Assembly (NCBI GenBank): GCA_028554795.2
Contig: CM068827.1
Location: 74,370,244 to 74,434,243 of the forward strand
Length of the DNA stretch: 64,000 bases
Origin: Sinohyriopsis cumingii
Taxonomy: Eukaryota > Mollusca > Bivalvia > Unionida > Unionidae
Direction: 5' to 3'
The notes under the pieces were generated by a model. The model saw only the letters and a list, made by a program, of their open reading frames with translations, was not told the origin of the DNA and did no database searches. The position numbers and the translations under genes are program-made. Shown in pieces: positions 25,409 through 36,416 of the stretch; position 1 is the stretch's first letter, and each line of letters opens with the position of its first letter.

Positions 25409-25755
25409 GGTAATCAAAAGACAGGCACGAGTATTTAGGTAATTAAAAGTCAGGTGCGTACATTTAGGTAATCAAAAGACGGGTACGAGTATTTAGGTAG
25501 TCAAAAGACTGGTATGTGTATTTAGGCAACCAAAAGACAGGTATGTGCATTTAGGCAATCAAGAGACAGTTACGTGTAATTTGGTAATCAAAAGATAGGT
25601 ACGAGTATTTGGGTAATCAAAGGACAGATACGACTATTTAGATAATTAAAAAAACAGGTATGTGTATTTAGGTAATCAAAAGACAGGTATGTGTATTTAG
25701 GCAATCAAAAGACAGGTACGAGTATTTGGGAATTAAAAAGATAGGTACGAGGATA
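25409..25755. repeat. 29-bp minisatellite, about 12 units
   Basis: Units follow GGTAATCAAAAGACAGG-TACG-(A/T)GTATTTA with substitutions and occasional single-base indels, head to tail without spacers. Each unit has a conserved half (AATCAAAAGACAGG) and a more variable half. Confidence 0.92.
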
Positions 25756-25759
25756 GCCA

Positions 25760-26179
<420 letters not shown>

Positions 26180-26216
26180 TCTAATTTTGAATAGTATTGA
26201 ACCTTAAAGTTGAAAG

Positions 26217-26618
26217 CATTGAGCATTAAAATTTTTTCACATTCAAACCAGAAAAGTCTTTATGAAGGGTCAAAGTGTCACTTTGACTTTTCTTCCTTTC
26301 TCCCGCCATGTCGGTGTTAAACTTGAAAGGCCAACATCTACGACTCATTGAGATTTGAACAGGGCATCGCATCCATGTCCTGAGAAAGTAAACATCTGAG
26401 CTACCAACCATAACCGTTTGATAGGAACCCATCTCAAACAGTCCTTTTAAAAGGGAAGTTGATATTGCAACGTAGTTCAGATATTCCAGGCTGTCCAAAA
26501 TCTGACGAAAGAAATGATTATCCTGGGAAACATTTAGGAATGGCTGCGTAATTTGGTCAGAGTAAATTAAGGCGTACACTTTGGAAGTAATTTGACTTGA
26601 AAGTGACGACCTTGGGAG
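26217..26618 (-). mobile_element. SINE family S2, copy B (tRNA-derived, minus strand)
   Basis: Matches 16785-17180. On the minus strand, about 26410 back to 26345 reads GGTTGGTAGCTCAGATGTT (A-box-like) and later CCCTGTTCAAATCTC (B-box-like), the arrangement of an RNA polymerase III promoter in a tRNA-derived head. A perfect palindrome GTCAAAGTGTCACTTTGAC sits at about 26268-26286 and is absent from copy A. The 136-codon minus frame 26226-26636 runs along the SINE and is unlikely to be a gene. Confidence 0.75.
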
Positions 26619-26639
26619 AGACAGGACAGTCCGCAAGCG

Positions 26640-26765
26640 GAAGTTGGAAGTTAGGAAATAGATGACGTGTCCAGAATAAAAGACTAGGAAGTCCAGGAAG
26701 AGGTAAAGCGTTCAGAATAGGAGACTAGAGAATAGGAAGACGTGATACACCGGTCACGAGAGGAA
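26640..26765. repeat. degenerate short tandem repeat (GAATA-GGAAG type)
   Basis: GAATAAAAGACTAGGAAG, GAATAGGAGACTAGAGAATA and GGAAGACGTG recur at about 20-25 bp spacing. The composition is close to, but not the same as, the 21-bp minisatellites at 32.2 and 52.5 kb. Confidence 0.4.
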
Positions 26766-27048
26766 GGTGATGCATTTAGTCGTGAACATTGTGCTTTTTT
26801 CACCACTCGTTAGTATGATGAAATAAATCCAAATTAGACACTGCTATTAAATTATGTTGACATGACTTAGATTGAATTGGAGTTACCGTTATTAATTGTT
26901 ATTGATTAAAGCTTGTTATTTTTTTCTTTTCTGAGGGGGCACGTGTTGCATTGTTTCTTCCAAATAGTCTCACTCAGTTCTTTGTTGATGTTCTATCAAT
27001 CCACTCACACTGGGTTATAATATCGAGGGAGGTCATCCCCTAGGAAAC

Positions 27049-27051
<3 letters not shown>

Positions 27052-27125
<74 letters not shown>
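27052..27125. repeat. (AT)n microsatellite
   Basis: Uninterrupted AT run leading straight into the TCTCTG tract. Confidence 0.97.
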
Positions 27126-27128
<3 letters not shown>

Positions 27129-29030
27129 TTGTCTCTCTTTATCTCTCCGTCTCTGTGTGTCACTCTGTCTTTCTCTATCTCTGTGTCACTCTCGCTCTGT
27201 GCCTCTGTCTCAGTATCTGTGACAGTATCTGTGAATTTATGTGTATCTCCCTCTCTGTGTCTAGCTGTCTCTCTATATATACGCCTCTTGTTCTGTACGT
27301 ATCTCTCTCTCACTGTATCTCCTCTTCTATCTCTCATTGTCTACGTGTGTCTCGCTCTTTGTCACCATATTTTTGTGTGGTCTCACTCTCTCTCAGTGTC
27401 CCTCTGGATCTGTCCCTCTTTTTCTTTCCCTGACTCTCTCTCTCTCCCTTTGTCTCTTCCTATATGTCACTCTCGGCCACTCTTTCTTCCACTATCTGTA
27501 TCTCTTTACGTGTGTGCATCCCGCAGTTGCTCTCACTCTGTCTCTCACCGTGAATCTCTCTATCCTTTATCTGTGCGTCTCTTTCGCTCATTCTTAGTCC
27601 CTCTCTCCATGTGTGTGTGTCTATGTTCTGCTCTGTCCCTCTTTGTCTCTCTGTCTGTCTCTCTCTCTCTTTGTTTCTCTATGTGTGTCTTTCGGTCCCT
27701 CTCTATCACTGTCTCTGTCTCTCTTCCTCCTTTAGCTTCTCCATGTGTCTCGTCTCATTTTGCTCTCTATATGTGCCTTTTGTTTGTCTTTCGGTTCCTC
27801 CCTCTCACTGTGTCTCTCTATCTGTGTGTGTGTGTCTCCCTCCCTTAGTCTCTCTGTTTCTCTTTCCTTCTGTGTGTGTGTCCCTCTCGCTCTCTGTCTC
27901 TTTCTCTCGATTCCTGCATCTCTATATCTGCGTCTGTGTCTGTTGGTCTGCGTTTATCTGTTTCTCTCTCATTTTGTCTCTCTATGCCTCAGTTTCTCGG
28001 TGTCTTTTACTTCCTGTTTTCGCTCCTTCTTTCTCATTATCTTTGTTTGTGTGCGTTTGTATCGCTTCTATCTTTATGTGCGTCTTTCTCTATCTGTTTG
28101 TGCCTATCTCGCTCGCTCTCTCTCTCTCGCTAACATTGTCTCTATCCATTTTTGTGACTCTGTCTGAATGTTCGTGTCTCTGTTTTTCTCTCTCTATGTA
28201 TCTTTCATTTTGTCTCTCGGTCTATATGTGTCTTTCGCTCTCCTCTCTCTCGGTGTTTATATGTCTCTCTTTCTGCATCTGTCTACGCATGTCTCTATCT
28301 CTGTGTGTCTCCCTCTCCCAGTGCCTCTCTTTGTCTATATATGTGTCTTTGTCTCTCCTTCTCTGTTCACGTGTGACTCTCTCACTCTCGCTCTGTCTCT
28401 TTCTTTTTATACAAGTGTTTCTATATATGTGCATGTCACCCTCTGTCTCTTTCTGTGTCTCGCTATCTCTATGAGTTTCTTCTCTGTGTGTATAATTCTG
28501 TCTCTCCTTCACACTGTCTCTCTATCTCGGTGTGTCTCCCTCACTTAGTGACGCTCTCTGTGTCTATGTTTCTCTTTTCTATCTACGTGTGTGTGTCTCT
28601 TTCCTCCTATGTCACTCTGTCTCTTTATCTCCTTATCTGGATGTGTCTATCTGATTATATGAGTCTCTCTGTGTGCTTCTTTCGGTGTGTTTGTCTCTTT
28701 CTCACTCACATTTATCTTTTTCTCTTTGTCGTTTTCTCTCTCCGTGTATTCACTCGTTTGTCTTTCTCTGTGTGCATTTCCTCTTTCCCTCGGTGTACCT
28801 CTGTCTGTCTGTCTGTCTCTCATTGTCTCTCTCCCTGCTTGTGTCCCTAACTGTGTGTGTTTTCTCTGTCTCTGTTCTTCTATCTGTCTGTCTGTCTGTC
28901 TCTGCCAGTCTCTCTGTTTCTCGACTGTCTATACACGATTGTGTGTCTCTCGCTCCACCATCGCACTCTGTATCTCTCTGTGTGGGCCTCTATGTATGCG
29001 TCAGTCAGTCTTTCTGTCTGTCCGAGTGGG
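27126..29030 (+). repeat. 1.9-kb TCTCTG/TGTGTC-rich simple tract
   Basis: About 1.9 kb is built from degenerate TCTCTCT, CTGTGTGTC, TCTCTATCT, CACTCTG and CCTCTC words; one strand is almost only C, T and G. Stop triplets are rare on the plus strand, so open frames up to 287 codons arise (for example 27129-27848 and 27611-28474), all made of S, L, C, V and P. Three frames open at once and there is no conserved content, so these are not proteins. Confidence 0.9.
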
Positions 29031-29232
29031 CAAATAAACATGACAAAATTATGACACTTATCAAAAGTACACGGCTGCAGTACAAATAACCAATAGTCCT
29101 TAATAAGATCATTTATTTCTATAATATATGATAAGATATGACGACATATTTTGTTTCTAAAAATAATGCAATGACTAGTTTCGTCTAGATAGTCAGCGAA
29201 TAAAATTTGCCCTACATATGCAAGCAAATCTA

Positions 29233-29274
<42 letters not shown>
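29233..29274. repeat. (GT)n microsatellite
   Basis: Uninterrupted GT run. Confidence 0.97.
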
Positions 29275-29275
<1 letters not shown>

Positions 29276-29344
29276 AATAAACCAACATATCACAGCGTTT
29301 TATTAGCATATTGACATTTTTATAGCAAGATGGAATTGAACTGA

Positions 29345-31050
29345 TAACAAGAGGTCCGAGTTGGTCGGAAATCGCTCACCTGCCTCATAGTAAAAAAACA
29401 ATTGTTTTTAGCACAATTGACGGAGCAATATAGGTTGACAAATATAGTCCAGCGGTCTGCAGCAGCCAAAATAGTTTAACGGGCGGCCTAGAAAAACAAA
29501 AATTAAAAATTGGTACAAAATATCATATCAAACATTCCTACCAAGTATTATTCCACTTTGCCAGTACTAATGAAGACAAACTGTGGGCGGTTGCTAACAG
29601 TGAGGCAACCCCATCCCATTGCAGATTCAGAAGAAATTTCCGTTTAATCTTTCCACGAAGCTGAATCGAATTTTAAGAATATCCAAAGGAGAACTACCAT
29701 GCCTGCAAATTAGAGTTATTATTTTATAACATCAAATACATTCTTTTGAAAATTCTGCCACTATATCATGAAATTGAATGAAAGGTAGTGACCTTATATC
29801 AGTCTGAATCTGTATATGTTGAATCGTAAACATTGTCAATTGTCAAACCACCAGGAAACCACGCCATTTCGTAGACAGACAAGCGTAACACGCTGACATA
29901 ATTCATTAATGACTCACACAGGGCCTAGCTTTGGACTGGTTCGCAGTCCATGCTAATTTCGGATTTAGGTGGCAGGGTCCAGTTTCGTAAATTGGAAATT
30001 TCTTAACTTAAGGTTATGGTGTGACTTTTTCAGCTATTTTTGTTTACTATTTAAAGATGTGGATATATTTGTGAACTAGGTGTTTCTGTCTTGTGCTGTT
30101 CTTGATACTGATGTCAGGAATGTACACCTTCCATAAGTACTCTGCAGTATGTTGATAGTGAAATACCAATAGTCGGCTAGGAAGAAGAGCTAGCCTCCCA
30201 TAGCAGTAAACACCCGAGTTTGGGACAAAAATCGGCTTGGATGACAACTATTTTCAATTGCATCAGCCTGTTTAGTACACATTGGTTTGCAGAATTGTCA
30301 TCTAGGAAAGTGGCTTGTGTTTGCACTTTGAGCATCACATGGTGTCAAAAATGACCTTCGGACATGAAAATGCAGGTAGAAATTTTGGAGTTGGGGCGCG
30401 TAAACTGCTTCTGCTATGAACTGCCATTGACTTCTCTGGTCAAGTGGTTAATATTCTTATGCTTTGTTTTAATATAGGTATCCCAAAATATGGACCTCAC
30501 TTGTGTATTTGATTTTTATGATTTTTTATGTTAGGTCGCTGATTGCGGCATTAAATTTGTACATAAACCTGGCTCCTGCCCCCTTAGCAACTAATTGAAA
30601 ACTTCTCAGCAGTAAATGAAAAATTAGGTTGTAAAGAAAATAACAAAACATTATTTTCATCTGGTTGCTGTAGAAGCCGAACGGTCGTTAGGGATGCTGC
30701 CAATAATATAATATTGGCATGGCATTTCATGAGAAACATTTCCACAATGTAAGATCCAATTCACATTGTTGTTTTAGATAAACTGTCAAATATACAATTT
30801 CCGTTTGGTGGCGATGAAAGCCGAATGTTTGCTGGGATGGAAACAAACAAAAATAAAATTGGTATCATATGTTATAAGTTCCATTTTAAGTTTAATATAA
30901 ATTTAGAATGGTTCGAGGGTTTATAAAAGTTGTCATAACATGATTTCTGATTTCCACCTGATCGCTATTAAAAGCAACAACAAAATAAGACGACGCCCCC
31001 ACCCCCCACCCCCAAAATTAATAATAATCAAAGAAACAACCCTACAAGTG
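29345..31050 (+). repeat. diverged repeat block with internal 145-150-bp periodicity
   Basis: It begins with AACAAGAGGTCCGAGTTGG and ATCGCTCACCTG, which resembles a short repeated head I associate with mollusc genomes (CAAGAGG-n-TCACCTG). Later, related segments occur near 30659 (GGTTGCTGTAGAAGCCGAAC), 30803 (TGGTGGCGATGAAAGCCGAA) and 30957 (CCTGATCGCTATTAAAAGC). Spacing of about 145-150 bp suggests a decayed tandem array inside one element. No coding. A C-rich run (CCCCCACCCCCCACCCCC) lies at about 30996-31013. Confidence 0.4.
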
Positions 31051-32220
31051 AAAACTGGCCATGTGGTCCCGTACATGTAAACAAAAAAGCACATGATCTA
31101 TAGAACGCCAAATCGTTCAAAATGGATGGGAAAAAAAGTATTCCTGATCGAGTGGCAGTTATCGACAACGAGTTTAAGAGAGTGTGCTAGACTGTTCATT
31201 AGACGAGATTGAAAGATTATATTATGAGCTGGGTAAATCGTTGGGCTAGGGAGTGAGAACTAGCAGGAGTAACACAGAGCCAGCAGGAGAGGGCGTCCTA
31301 AGCAATGGAGGGAAAGTCGAACTGTGCGTGCTTAAGTAATCCAGAAACAATAGGAAAGGATCTGAGAAAATGTTATACGTAAACTGAAGATGTGGGTGGG
31401 TGTGAATGTGAATAAGAGATTAAAAAATCAAGTAAGACCAAGAAACTAAATAAAGTGGGGGGAAACAGTCAAATTACGTAAAATGCACCCTGAAGCTAAT
31501 TTCTAACATTTGGTCTCAAGTTATTTCAACCGGTTAGCTAATGTAAAGAAATTTAATCGGTGGGCTCGCCGGGTTCCTTGATCATAAAAGAAACAAATCA
31601 TTCAAAACTCCTTAGCTGTCAAAACGAGTTCGTGTAAAGTTTGTTTTGCATTGCAACTAAATAGTTTTAATATTTTAGATTAGATTAAATTACACGTAAA
31701 ACCTAATTAAGTGATCAAAAAATAGACAGCACGCCTACTGAATTTCATATGCTTAAATTAGACGGATTTTGTAAACAAGATTTTCCCTGAAGTCTAATTC
31801 TTTAAAGGAAATTAAACACGCATTGAAAATAAATGTTTAAAAAAATCAAATAGTTTAAAAACCTAAACGCGTCATCTACCTATAATTAAATCCATTCCTG
31901 CTAAATTTCAGTTATCTACGACAAGTGCTTGTGAATGACTACATACGTACAGACGAAGAGGACCAAATCAGCAGATTCTGTTTGAAGCAGTGGAACATAC
32001 ATTTTCTATTCAGTCAATGCGGTATGTGTTCAAATATTCACATCAATTTGCATTCATATTATCTGGTTTAAATTTGATTAGCACAGATATCGAATATAGT
32101 TATAAAGGTATTTGAGGTACAGAAAGACTGTCCTTTGTTTATGGCAAAGAATATATTTTGATACGGAATAAGTAGCTGATAGTGATATAATATTTGTCCG
32201 TTTTTTAGAGCTCGGGTTAT
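31051..32220. other. no gene seen
   Basis: AT-rich, without convincing open frames. TCGTTCAAAATGGATG at about 31114-31129 is shared with the left flank of the other 21-bp minisatellite locus (about 52511-52526). Confidence 0.4.
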
Positions 32221-32225
32221 AGCTA

Positions 32226-32460
32226 GCTGAGACGAGAAGTAATCGTAGGATGAGCTGGAGTAATCGTAGGATGAGCTGGAGTAATCGTAGGATGAGCTGG
32301 AGTAATCGTAAGGCGAGAAGAAGAGATCTCAGCTTGCCATTTGAGATCTCATGTCTGCGGTGTGATCTCTGTAACTCATTCAGTGATCTCTCCAGCTTAT
32401 TCTATGATCTCGCCAGGTCACCCTTTGATCTTCCTATCTCGCCCCATGATGCCTCCAGCA
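32226..32460. repeat. 21-bp minisatellite with a strand switch
   Basis: 32230-32320 carries three or four near-identical units of the form GATGAGCTGGAGTAATCGTAG. From about 32330 the units continue with the same 21-bp period as the reverse complement, starting GATCTC (near 32342, 32361, 32382, 32403, 32424, 32445) and containing CCAGCTTATTCTAT or GCCAGGTCACCC. The forward half is nearly uniform and the inverted half strongly diverged. A related array lies at 52525-52745. The heptapeptide-repeat frame (MSWSNRR) is an artefact of 21 being divisible by three. Confidence 0.85.
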
Positions 32461-32951
32461 ATATATATATATAATCTCTATAGTTAGTTTAATCACGATT
32501 ACCATAGCTCGCCCGCGACTTCTCGGTCTTGTTTACGGCCCCTACATTTAAAATATTTTTCTGATCAATTTTGAACAGTTTGGCGTTCAATAATCTTTTC
32601 ATTTTGCCATAAAAGCCAAACAACTTTTTAAAATAACCTGTCTCCCCCCCCCCAAAAAAAAAAAAGCGTTCTACAAAGTTCAATCAGCTTTGGAGTTTTC
32701 AGAGATATCAACACCTTTCAAGTGTTCACGGTCAGATGATGGACGACGCATGGCATGCCCTGGTTAATACAACGAACGAATATTGCAGGCGTCTAGATGT
32801 GTTACCTTTTGTCTACAGGAAAGAAGAAGAAAAAAAACCCACATTCCTTAAATACAATTAGCCACAGTAAATACGGAATTAAAAATGGTCCTTCAATTAA
32901 AATTTGATTTAAAATGCCGCAAGATCAAAATGAACCTTTTTTCATGATGCT

Positions 32952-34130
32952 TTACTTATCACTAGCAGGCCTGTAAAAGAGTTCTTCAGGCTCCGGTTCA
33001 TAATTAAAAATATCAAAATCTAGCTGGAAAACATCTCTCACGTCTTCCAAAAGAGACAAAGGCACATTCTGATATGCTGATACAAAGTACCGCTTTCTCT
33101 GTTCTTTCCACTCTTTCGCTGACTTCTTTGACGAATTATACTGGTTCAGAACCAGTCTAGCAAAGACGGCCTCAGTTTCATTAAGATGGCGCACTTTCAG
33201 TAAGTCTGCTTTGGGAAAATTTACTTCACTGGGTATGTAACCATTAATTTGGAAAGCCAACCATAGGCGTTTTGCAACATCATGTTCGTGAAAACAACCA
33301 GAGAGAAGGTGGGTTTTCAGCTTAAAGTTATATGTGATCAATGTCTTTAACTCTTCCATAACGTGGTCTGCAAAACTTGTGTTATCATTATTTAGATACC
33401 CCAGGCCTAAATCATCAAGAATAAATGTAGCGTCTGCACTGAATGATTCCTGTTTGCCTATGTAGTCAAATTTCATGTGGCATGGGCTACACAACCTGTG
33501 AACAGGCACATAATGCTCGTTCATCCTTGACCCTGACATTCTCACAACGTAAGTGAGGAACTCCTCGAATGTGACGTCATTCGCACAGCGTTTGGAATAT
33601 GCCGTAGCATTCTCGCGAACACTTAATACCACGTTCTTTGCATCAGTCCTCCAAAAATCTGGTAACAAATATTTATCAATGTATGCGGACCATAGTCTCG
33701 TGTAAGGATCTCTTGTGAACATGAATGCTTTCATATAAGCCATCTTCGTTCGTGCTGCTGGTTCCGACAATCGAAAAACCTTTATATGTTTTAAAGGACC
33801 GTAATGAGTGTACATTCGCGGAATGTCGGCTGGAGTATTTGGGGTTCCATTAAAGTCGCGATGGATGAAACGAAACACACGTTTCCAGTATGTGCAACCC
33901 ACTTTGGGCGTCACACAATAGGCAAGATTAAGGCTGCTGGACGTCCATGCGATTCCCTGAATTCTGTCAGTGATGTCTTTGACATCTGATGAATTTGAGC
34001 ATTTATCCAAAGCAAAATCTATCCTCTGCTGCATCGCCTTCCATTTTTCATCATGTACTTTATTGGTAGCTGTTGTAAGTATCCGTGTTGGGTTTGTTGC
34101 CATATTTGGACTAAAATATTTATTTTGTAA
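32952..34130 (-). CDS. carbohydrate sulfotransferase (CHST8-14/HNK-1ST family), last coding exon
   Basis: The enzyme family transfers sulfate from PAPS to sugar hydroxyls of glycans such as chondroitin or dermatan in the Golgi lumen. From ATG at 34103 the frame runs 383 codons to TAA at 32952. PKVGCTYWKRVF (residues 66-77) is the 5'-phosphosulfate loop, and RDPYTRLWSAY (131-141) is the 3'-phosphate site. CSPCHMKFDYIGKQES (205-220) and the ending FQLDFDIFNY (359-368) are also typical of Sulfotransfer_2 proteins. N-glycosylation sequons occur at N37, N85, N165, N241, N308 and N323. There is no signal anchor at this ATG, although family members are type II membrane proteins. The frame stays open upstream to a splice acceptor-like TATTATTTCAG ending at 34131, so 34130 is the likely exon start (phase 0). 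The anchor exon would lie further right on the minus strand and was not found. The coding part is intact, so this looks like a working gene or a recent intronless copy. The exact sugar acceptor cannot be told. Confidence 0.9.
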   Translation of the reverse strand, partial: LQNKYFSPNMATNPTRILTTATNKVHDEKWKAMQQRIDFALDKCSNSSDVKDITDRIQGIAWTSSSLNLAYCVTPKVGCTYWKRVFRFIHRDFNGTPNTPADIPRMYTHYGPLKHIKVFRLSEPAARTKMAYMKAFMFTRDPYTRLWSAYIDKYLLPDFWRTDAKNVVLSVRENATAYSKRCANDVTFEEFLTYVVRMSGSRMNEHYVPVHRLCSPCHMKFDYIGKQESFSADATFILDDLGLGYLNNDNTSFADHVMEELKTLITYNFKLKTHLLSGCFHEHDVAKRLWLAFQINGYIPSEVNFPKADLLKVRHLNETEAVFARLVLNQYNSSKKSAKEWKEQRKRYFVSAYQNVPLSLLEDVRDVFQLDFDIFNYEPEPEELFYRPASDK

Positions 34131-34148
34131 CTGAAATAATAATAATAA
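34131..34148 (-). other. putative 3' splice site of the sulfotransferase exon
   Basis: On the minus strand the T-rich TTATTATTATTTCAG precedes 34130. A second, nearer AG (TTTTAG, ending at 34111) is possible but leaves a different phase. The T-rich stretch is part of an AAT microsatellite on the plus strand, so repeat-length changes would alter the polypyrimidine tract. Confidence 0.5.
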
Positions 34149-34150
34149 TC

Positions 34151-34181
<31 letters not shown>

Positions 34182-34205
34182 TAACAACAACAACAGCAAC
34201 AATCA
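34136..34205. repeat. (AAT)n/(AAC)n microsatellite
   Basis: AAT units pass into AACAACAACAGCAACAATCATC. It lies directly upstream of the sulfotransferase exon. Confidence 0.9.
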
Positions 34206-34775
34206 TCATTATCATTATCGGTACATAAACATTTTTGCTCAGCACAGAATAATGCATTTAATATCAGTGCTCTTTTGCTGTTAGAGTGATTAAATTAAAC
34301 TGTCATAATACAAAAGATGTTAAGTTTTACAAATATGTGCATTAAATGAGTACCCTTTCTGGACATTTTAAGTTTACGTAACATCATAAGATTGTTAGTC
34401 TCTTAAAAGTTACCGCTGTTCCGTAAGAAAATTAGCGAGGTGAAATAAAACAAGCATCCCAAACTAATACTGGCACATTTCGCCGATCGGGTTGGACAGT
34501 ATATATTATAATATATCCAGGAGAAGACTCTAAAGACTTGATAAGGCACAATATCCTTATGGTTCTAACGGCTGTTCTATCGCAACCAGTGCAAAGAACG
34601 GTATTGTCTTGAAACAAAAACTAAGGACATCAAATGTATCTACCACTGAACCAAACCAAACGTAAACTGTTCTAAATAATTAACCTTGTCAGGAAGATAT
34701 TCAATGGAAACTATCGACTTGTAAAAGTGATGAACTTTATTGCTTGAAACTAACTACCAAGTCGAATCCACCTAA
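34206..34775. other. no gene seen
   Basis: I searched here on the minus strand for an upstream sulfotransferase exon with a membrane anchor and found none. The small frame 34432-34617 lacks a hydrophobic anchor. Confidence 0.4.
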
Positions 34776-34776
34776 T

Positions 34777-35000
34777 TTGCTACAACATGTATATTGCCGT
34801 TAAATTGCTACAACATGTATATTGCCGTTGTATTGCTACAACATATATATTGCCGCTGTATTGCTACAACATTTATATTGCCGTTGTATTGCTACAACAT
34901 GTATATTGCCGTTGTATTGCTACAACATATATATTGCCGTTGTATTCTTACAACATGTATATTGCCGTTATATTGCTACAACATATATATTGCCGTTGCG
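34777..35000. repeat. 28-bp minisatellite, about 8 units
   Basis: Head-to-tail units of TTGCTACAACATGTATATTG followed by CCGTTGTA. Variation is mostly ATGTAT versus ATATAT and in the last four bases. As 28 is not a multiple of three, all three plus frames are open and give similar repeating peptides, so none is a gene. Confidence 0.95.
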
Positions 35001-35861
35001 TACATGAAATTACTCACCAGTCTGTAACATTTATCAATATCCTCTGTATCTTGGGTGATGCGATTAGATAGATCACCGAAAGTAACTGAAACAATCAGAA
35101 AACAATGATTTAGTGATTTAAATGTTGTTAACGTATTTTACGAGTTGTTAGCAAATTGTGAAGCAGGTTAATATGCTCTGTACATATTTAATGGCTAAAA
35201 TGGTAGATGGTTCTTCTTCTGGAACAACAACAGCACTATTACTACTACTTCAACAGCAGCAGCATCGTCATCGACATCGTCATAATCGTCTACACCATCT
35301 TCATCACAGTCGTCATTAGTATCAAAATCAGCGTTAGAAGGGGTATCATGAGTAGCACGAGTAATATAACTATTTACTTTAACATCTTCAGTGTTATCAA
35401 TAATAAATGTCATTTATTTGTAATCACGTAAAAGTAAAGTTACCCTCTCCTATGTACTTATGCAAAGTGAAACGGCCACGGGGCGAATGCTGACTGTACT
35501 GATTGCAGACAACGAGTTAGGCAAAATGAAAAATACAATTCCACTTAGCACAAACGGTAGTAGAAAGAAAAAATATTGTTTTCATTTCTGCTTGAAAGCA
35601 ACAACCAAAGGACGAATATTATTGTCCGATATACCCTGAAATATGTAGCAACCTACATAATATAGGCCAACTTGGCGCCTTTCAGTAAGAAGAATATCTT
35701 CTGCCTTAAACTTCGTCTAAAGTTATATAATTCCCTACCTAACGTAAAAACCTACTCTTCAAAAAAGAAAACCAATCACCCCATATCACTTACGATTCAT
35801 CATGCACTTGTGCATAAATTAAGAACCTCAGTCTGTCTCAGGTGATTTTTTTTTACCGTCG

Positions 35862-35866
<5 letters not shown>
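35001..35866. other. no gene seen; degenerate trinucleotide stretch
   Basis: 35211-35335 is rich in CAA, CAG, TCA and TCG trinucleotides and gives an aspartate-rich minus-strand frame (35195-35413) and a competing plus frame. Neither has a domain, so these are repeat artefacts. The rest is featureless. Confidence 0.5.

Positions 35867-35867
<1 letters not shown>

Positions 35868-35898
<31 letters not shown>
35868..35898. repeat. (GA)n microsatellite
   Basis: Uninterrupted GA run. Confidence 0.95.
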
Positions 35899-35899
<1 letters not shown>

Positions 35900-35900
<1 letters not shown>

Positions 35901-36378
35901 CAGTTTAACACCTTGCGTTGAATACATTCAGTCAGTCAGATAACAAAACGTGAACTAATGGCATTTCGTAAGGTATTGATGGGTGAACATTTGACATTGG
36001 ATTATGTTACTTTTGTTTGACAAATACAAGTGGCTGACAGAAAAAAAAATCAGCTTTTAATATACGCTTGGAAAATAGTACCAACACTGTAACAAAGCAG
36101 TTCAATCGTGTGCAATTATCCTAAATTTCAATTATCTGCATGACCAGTGTACATTAGGAAATATACTGACGCAACACATTGAATCTGCAGCTTGGAATAT
36201 AGTATTACCAACGTATCTACGTAATTCAATCCTGAGAGATTTTAAATGGATTCACATGTCCGTGTGGCACACTAGTGTACTAGTAAATTTCGTTGTGAAC
36301 TATATTAAAAGGGAAAATACCATAAAATGTAAGAGCCTATATGTCTTGCTGCGTTATTTTCTTAAGAATGGTCAAGAA

Positions 36379-36380
<2 letters not shown>
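35900..36380. other. no gene seen
   Basis: AT-rich spacer. Confidence 0.4.

Positions 36381-36415
<35 letters not shown>
36381..36415. repeat. (CA)n microsatellite
   Basis: Uninterrupted CA run. Confidence 0.97.

Positions 36416-36416
<1 letters not shown>

Noticed and set aside
25409..25755. CRISPR-like array
   Set aside because: Units are contiguous 29-mers without unique spacers, and the genome is eukaryotic.
26226..26636. 136-codon minus-strand frame
   Set aside because: It coincides with the SINE and matches nothing; copy A of the same SINE does not keep the frame open.
27129..28850. Overlapping plus-strand open frames of 131-287 codons
   Set aside because: All derive from the TCTCTG simple tract; composition is only S, L, C, V and P, and several frames are open at once.
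32250..32474. Heptapeptide-repeat protein (MSWSNRR units)
   Set aside because: Produced by a 21-bp minisatellite that changes strand; units decay on the same frame and no start or splice context supports it.
34787..35071. Repeating peptide frames (HVYCRC type)
   Set aside because: Product of a 28-bp minisatellite, with all three frames open.
35195..35413. Aspartate-rich minus-strand protein
   Set aside because: Arises from a degenerate trinucleotide stretch, with an equally open plus-strand frame.
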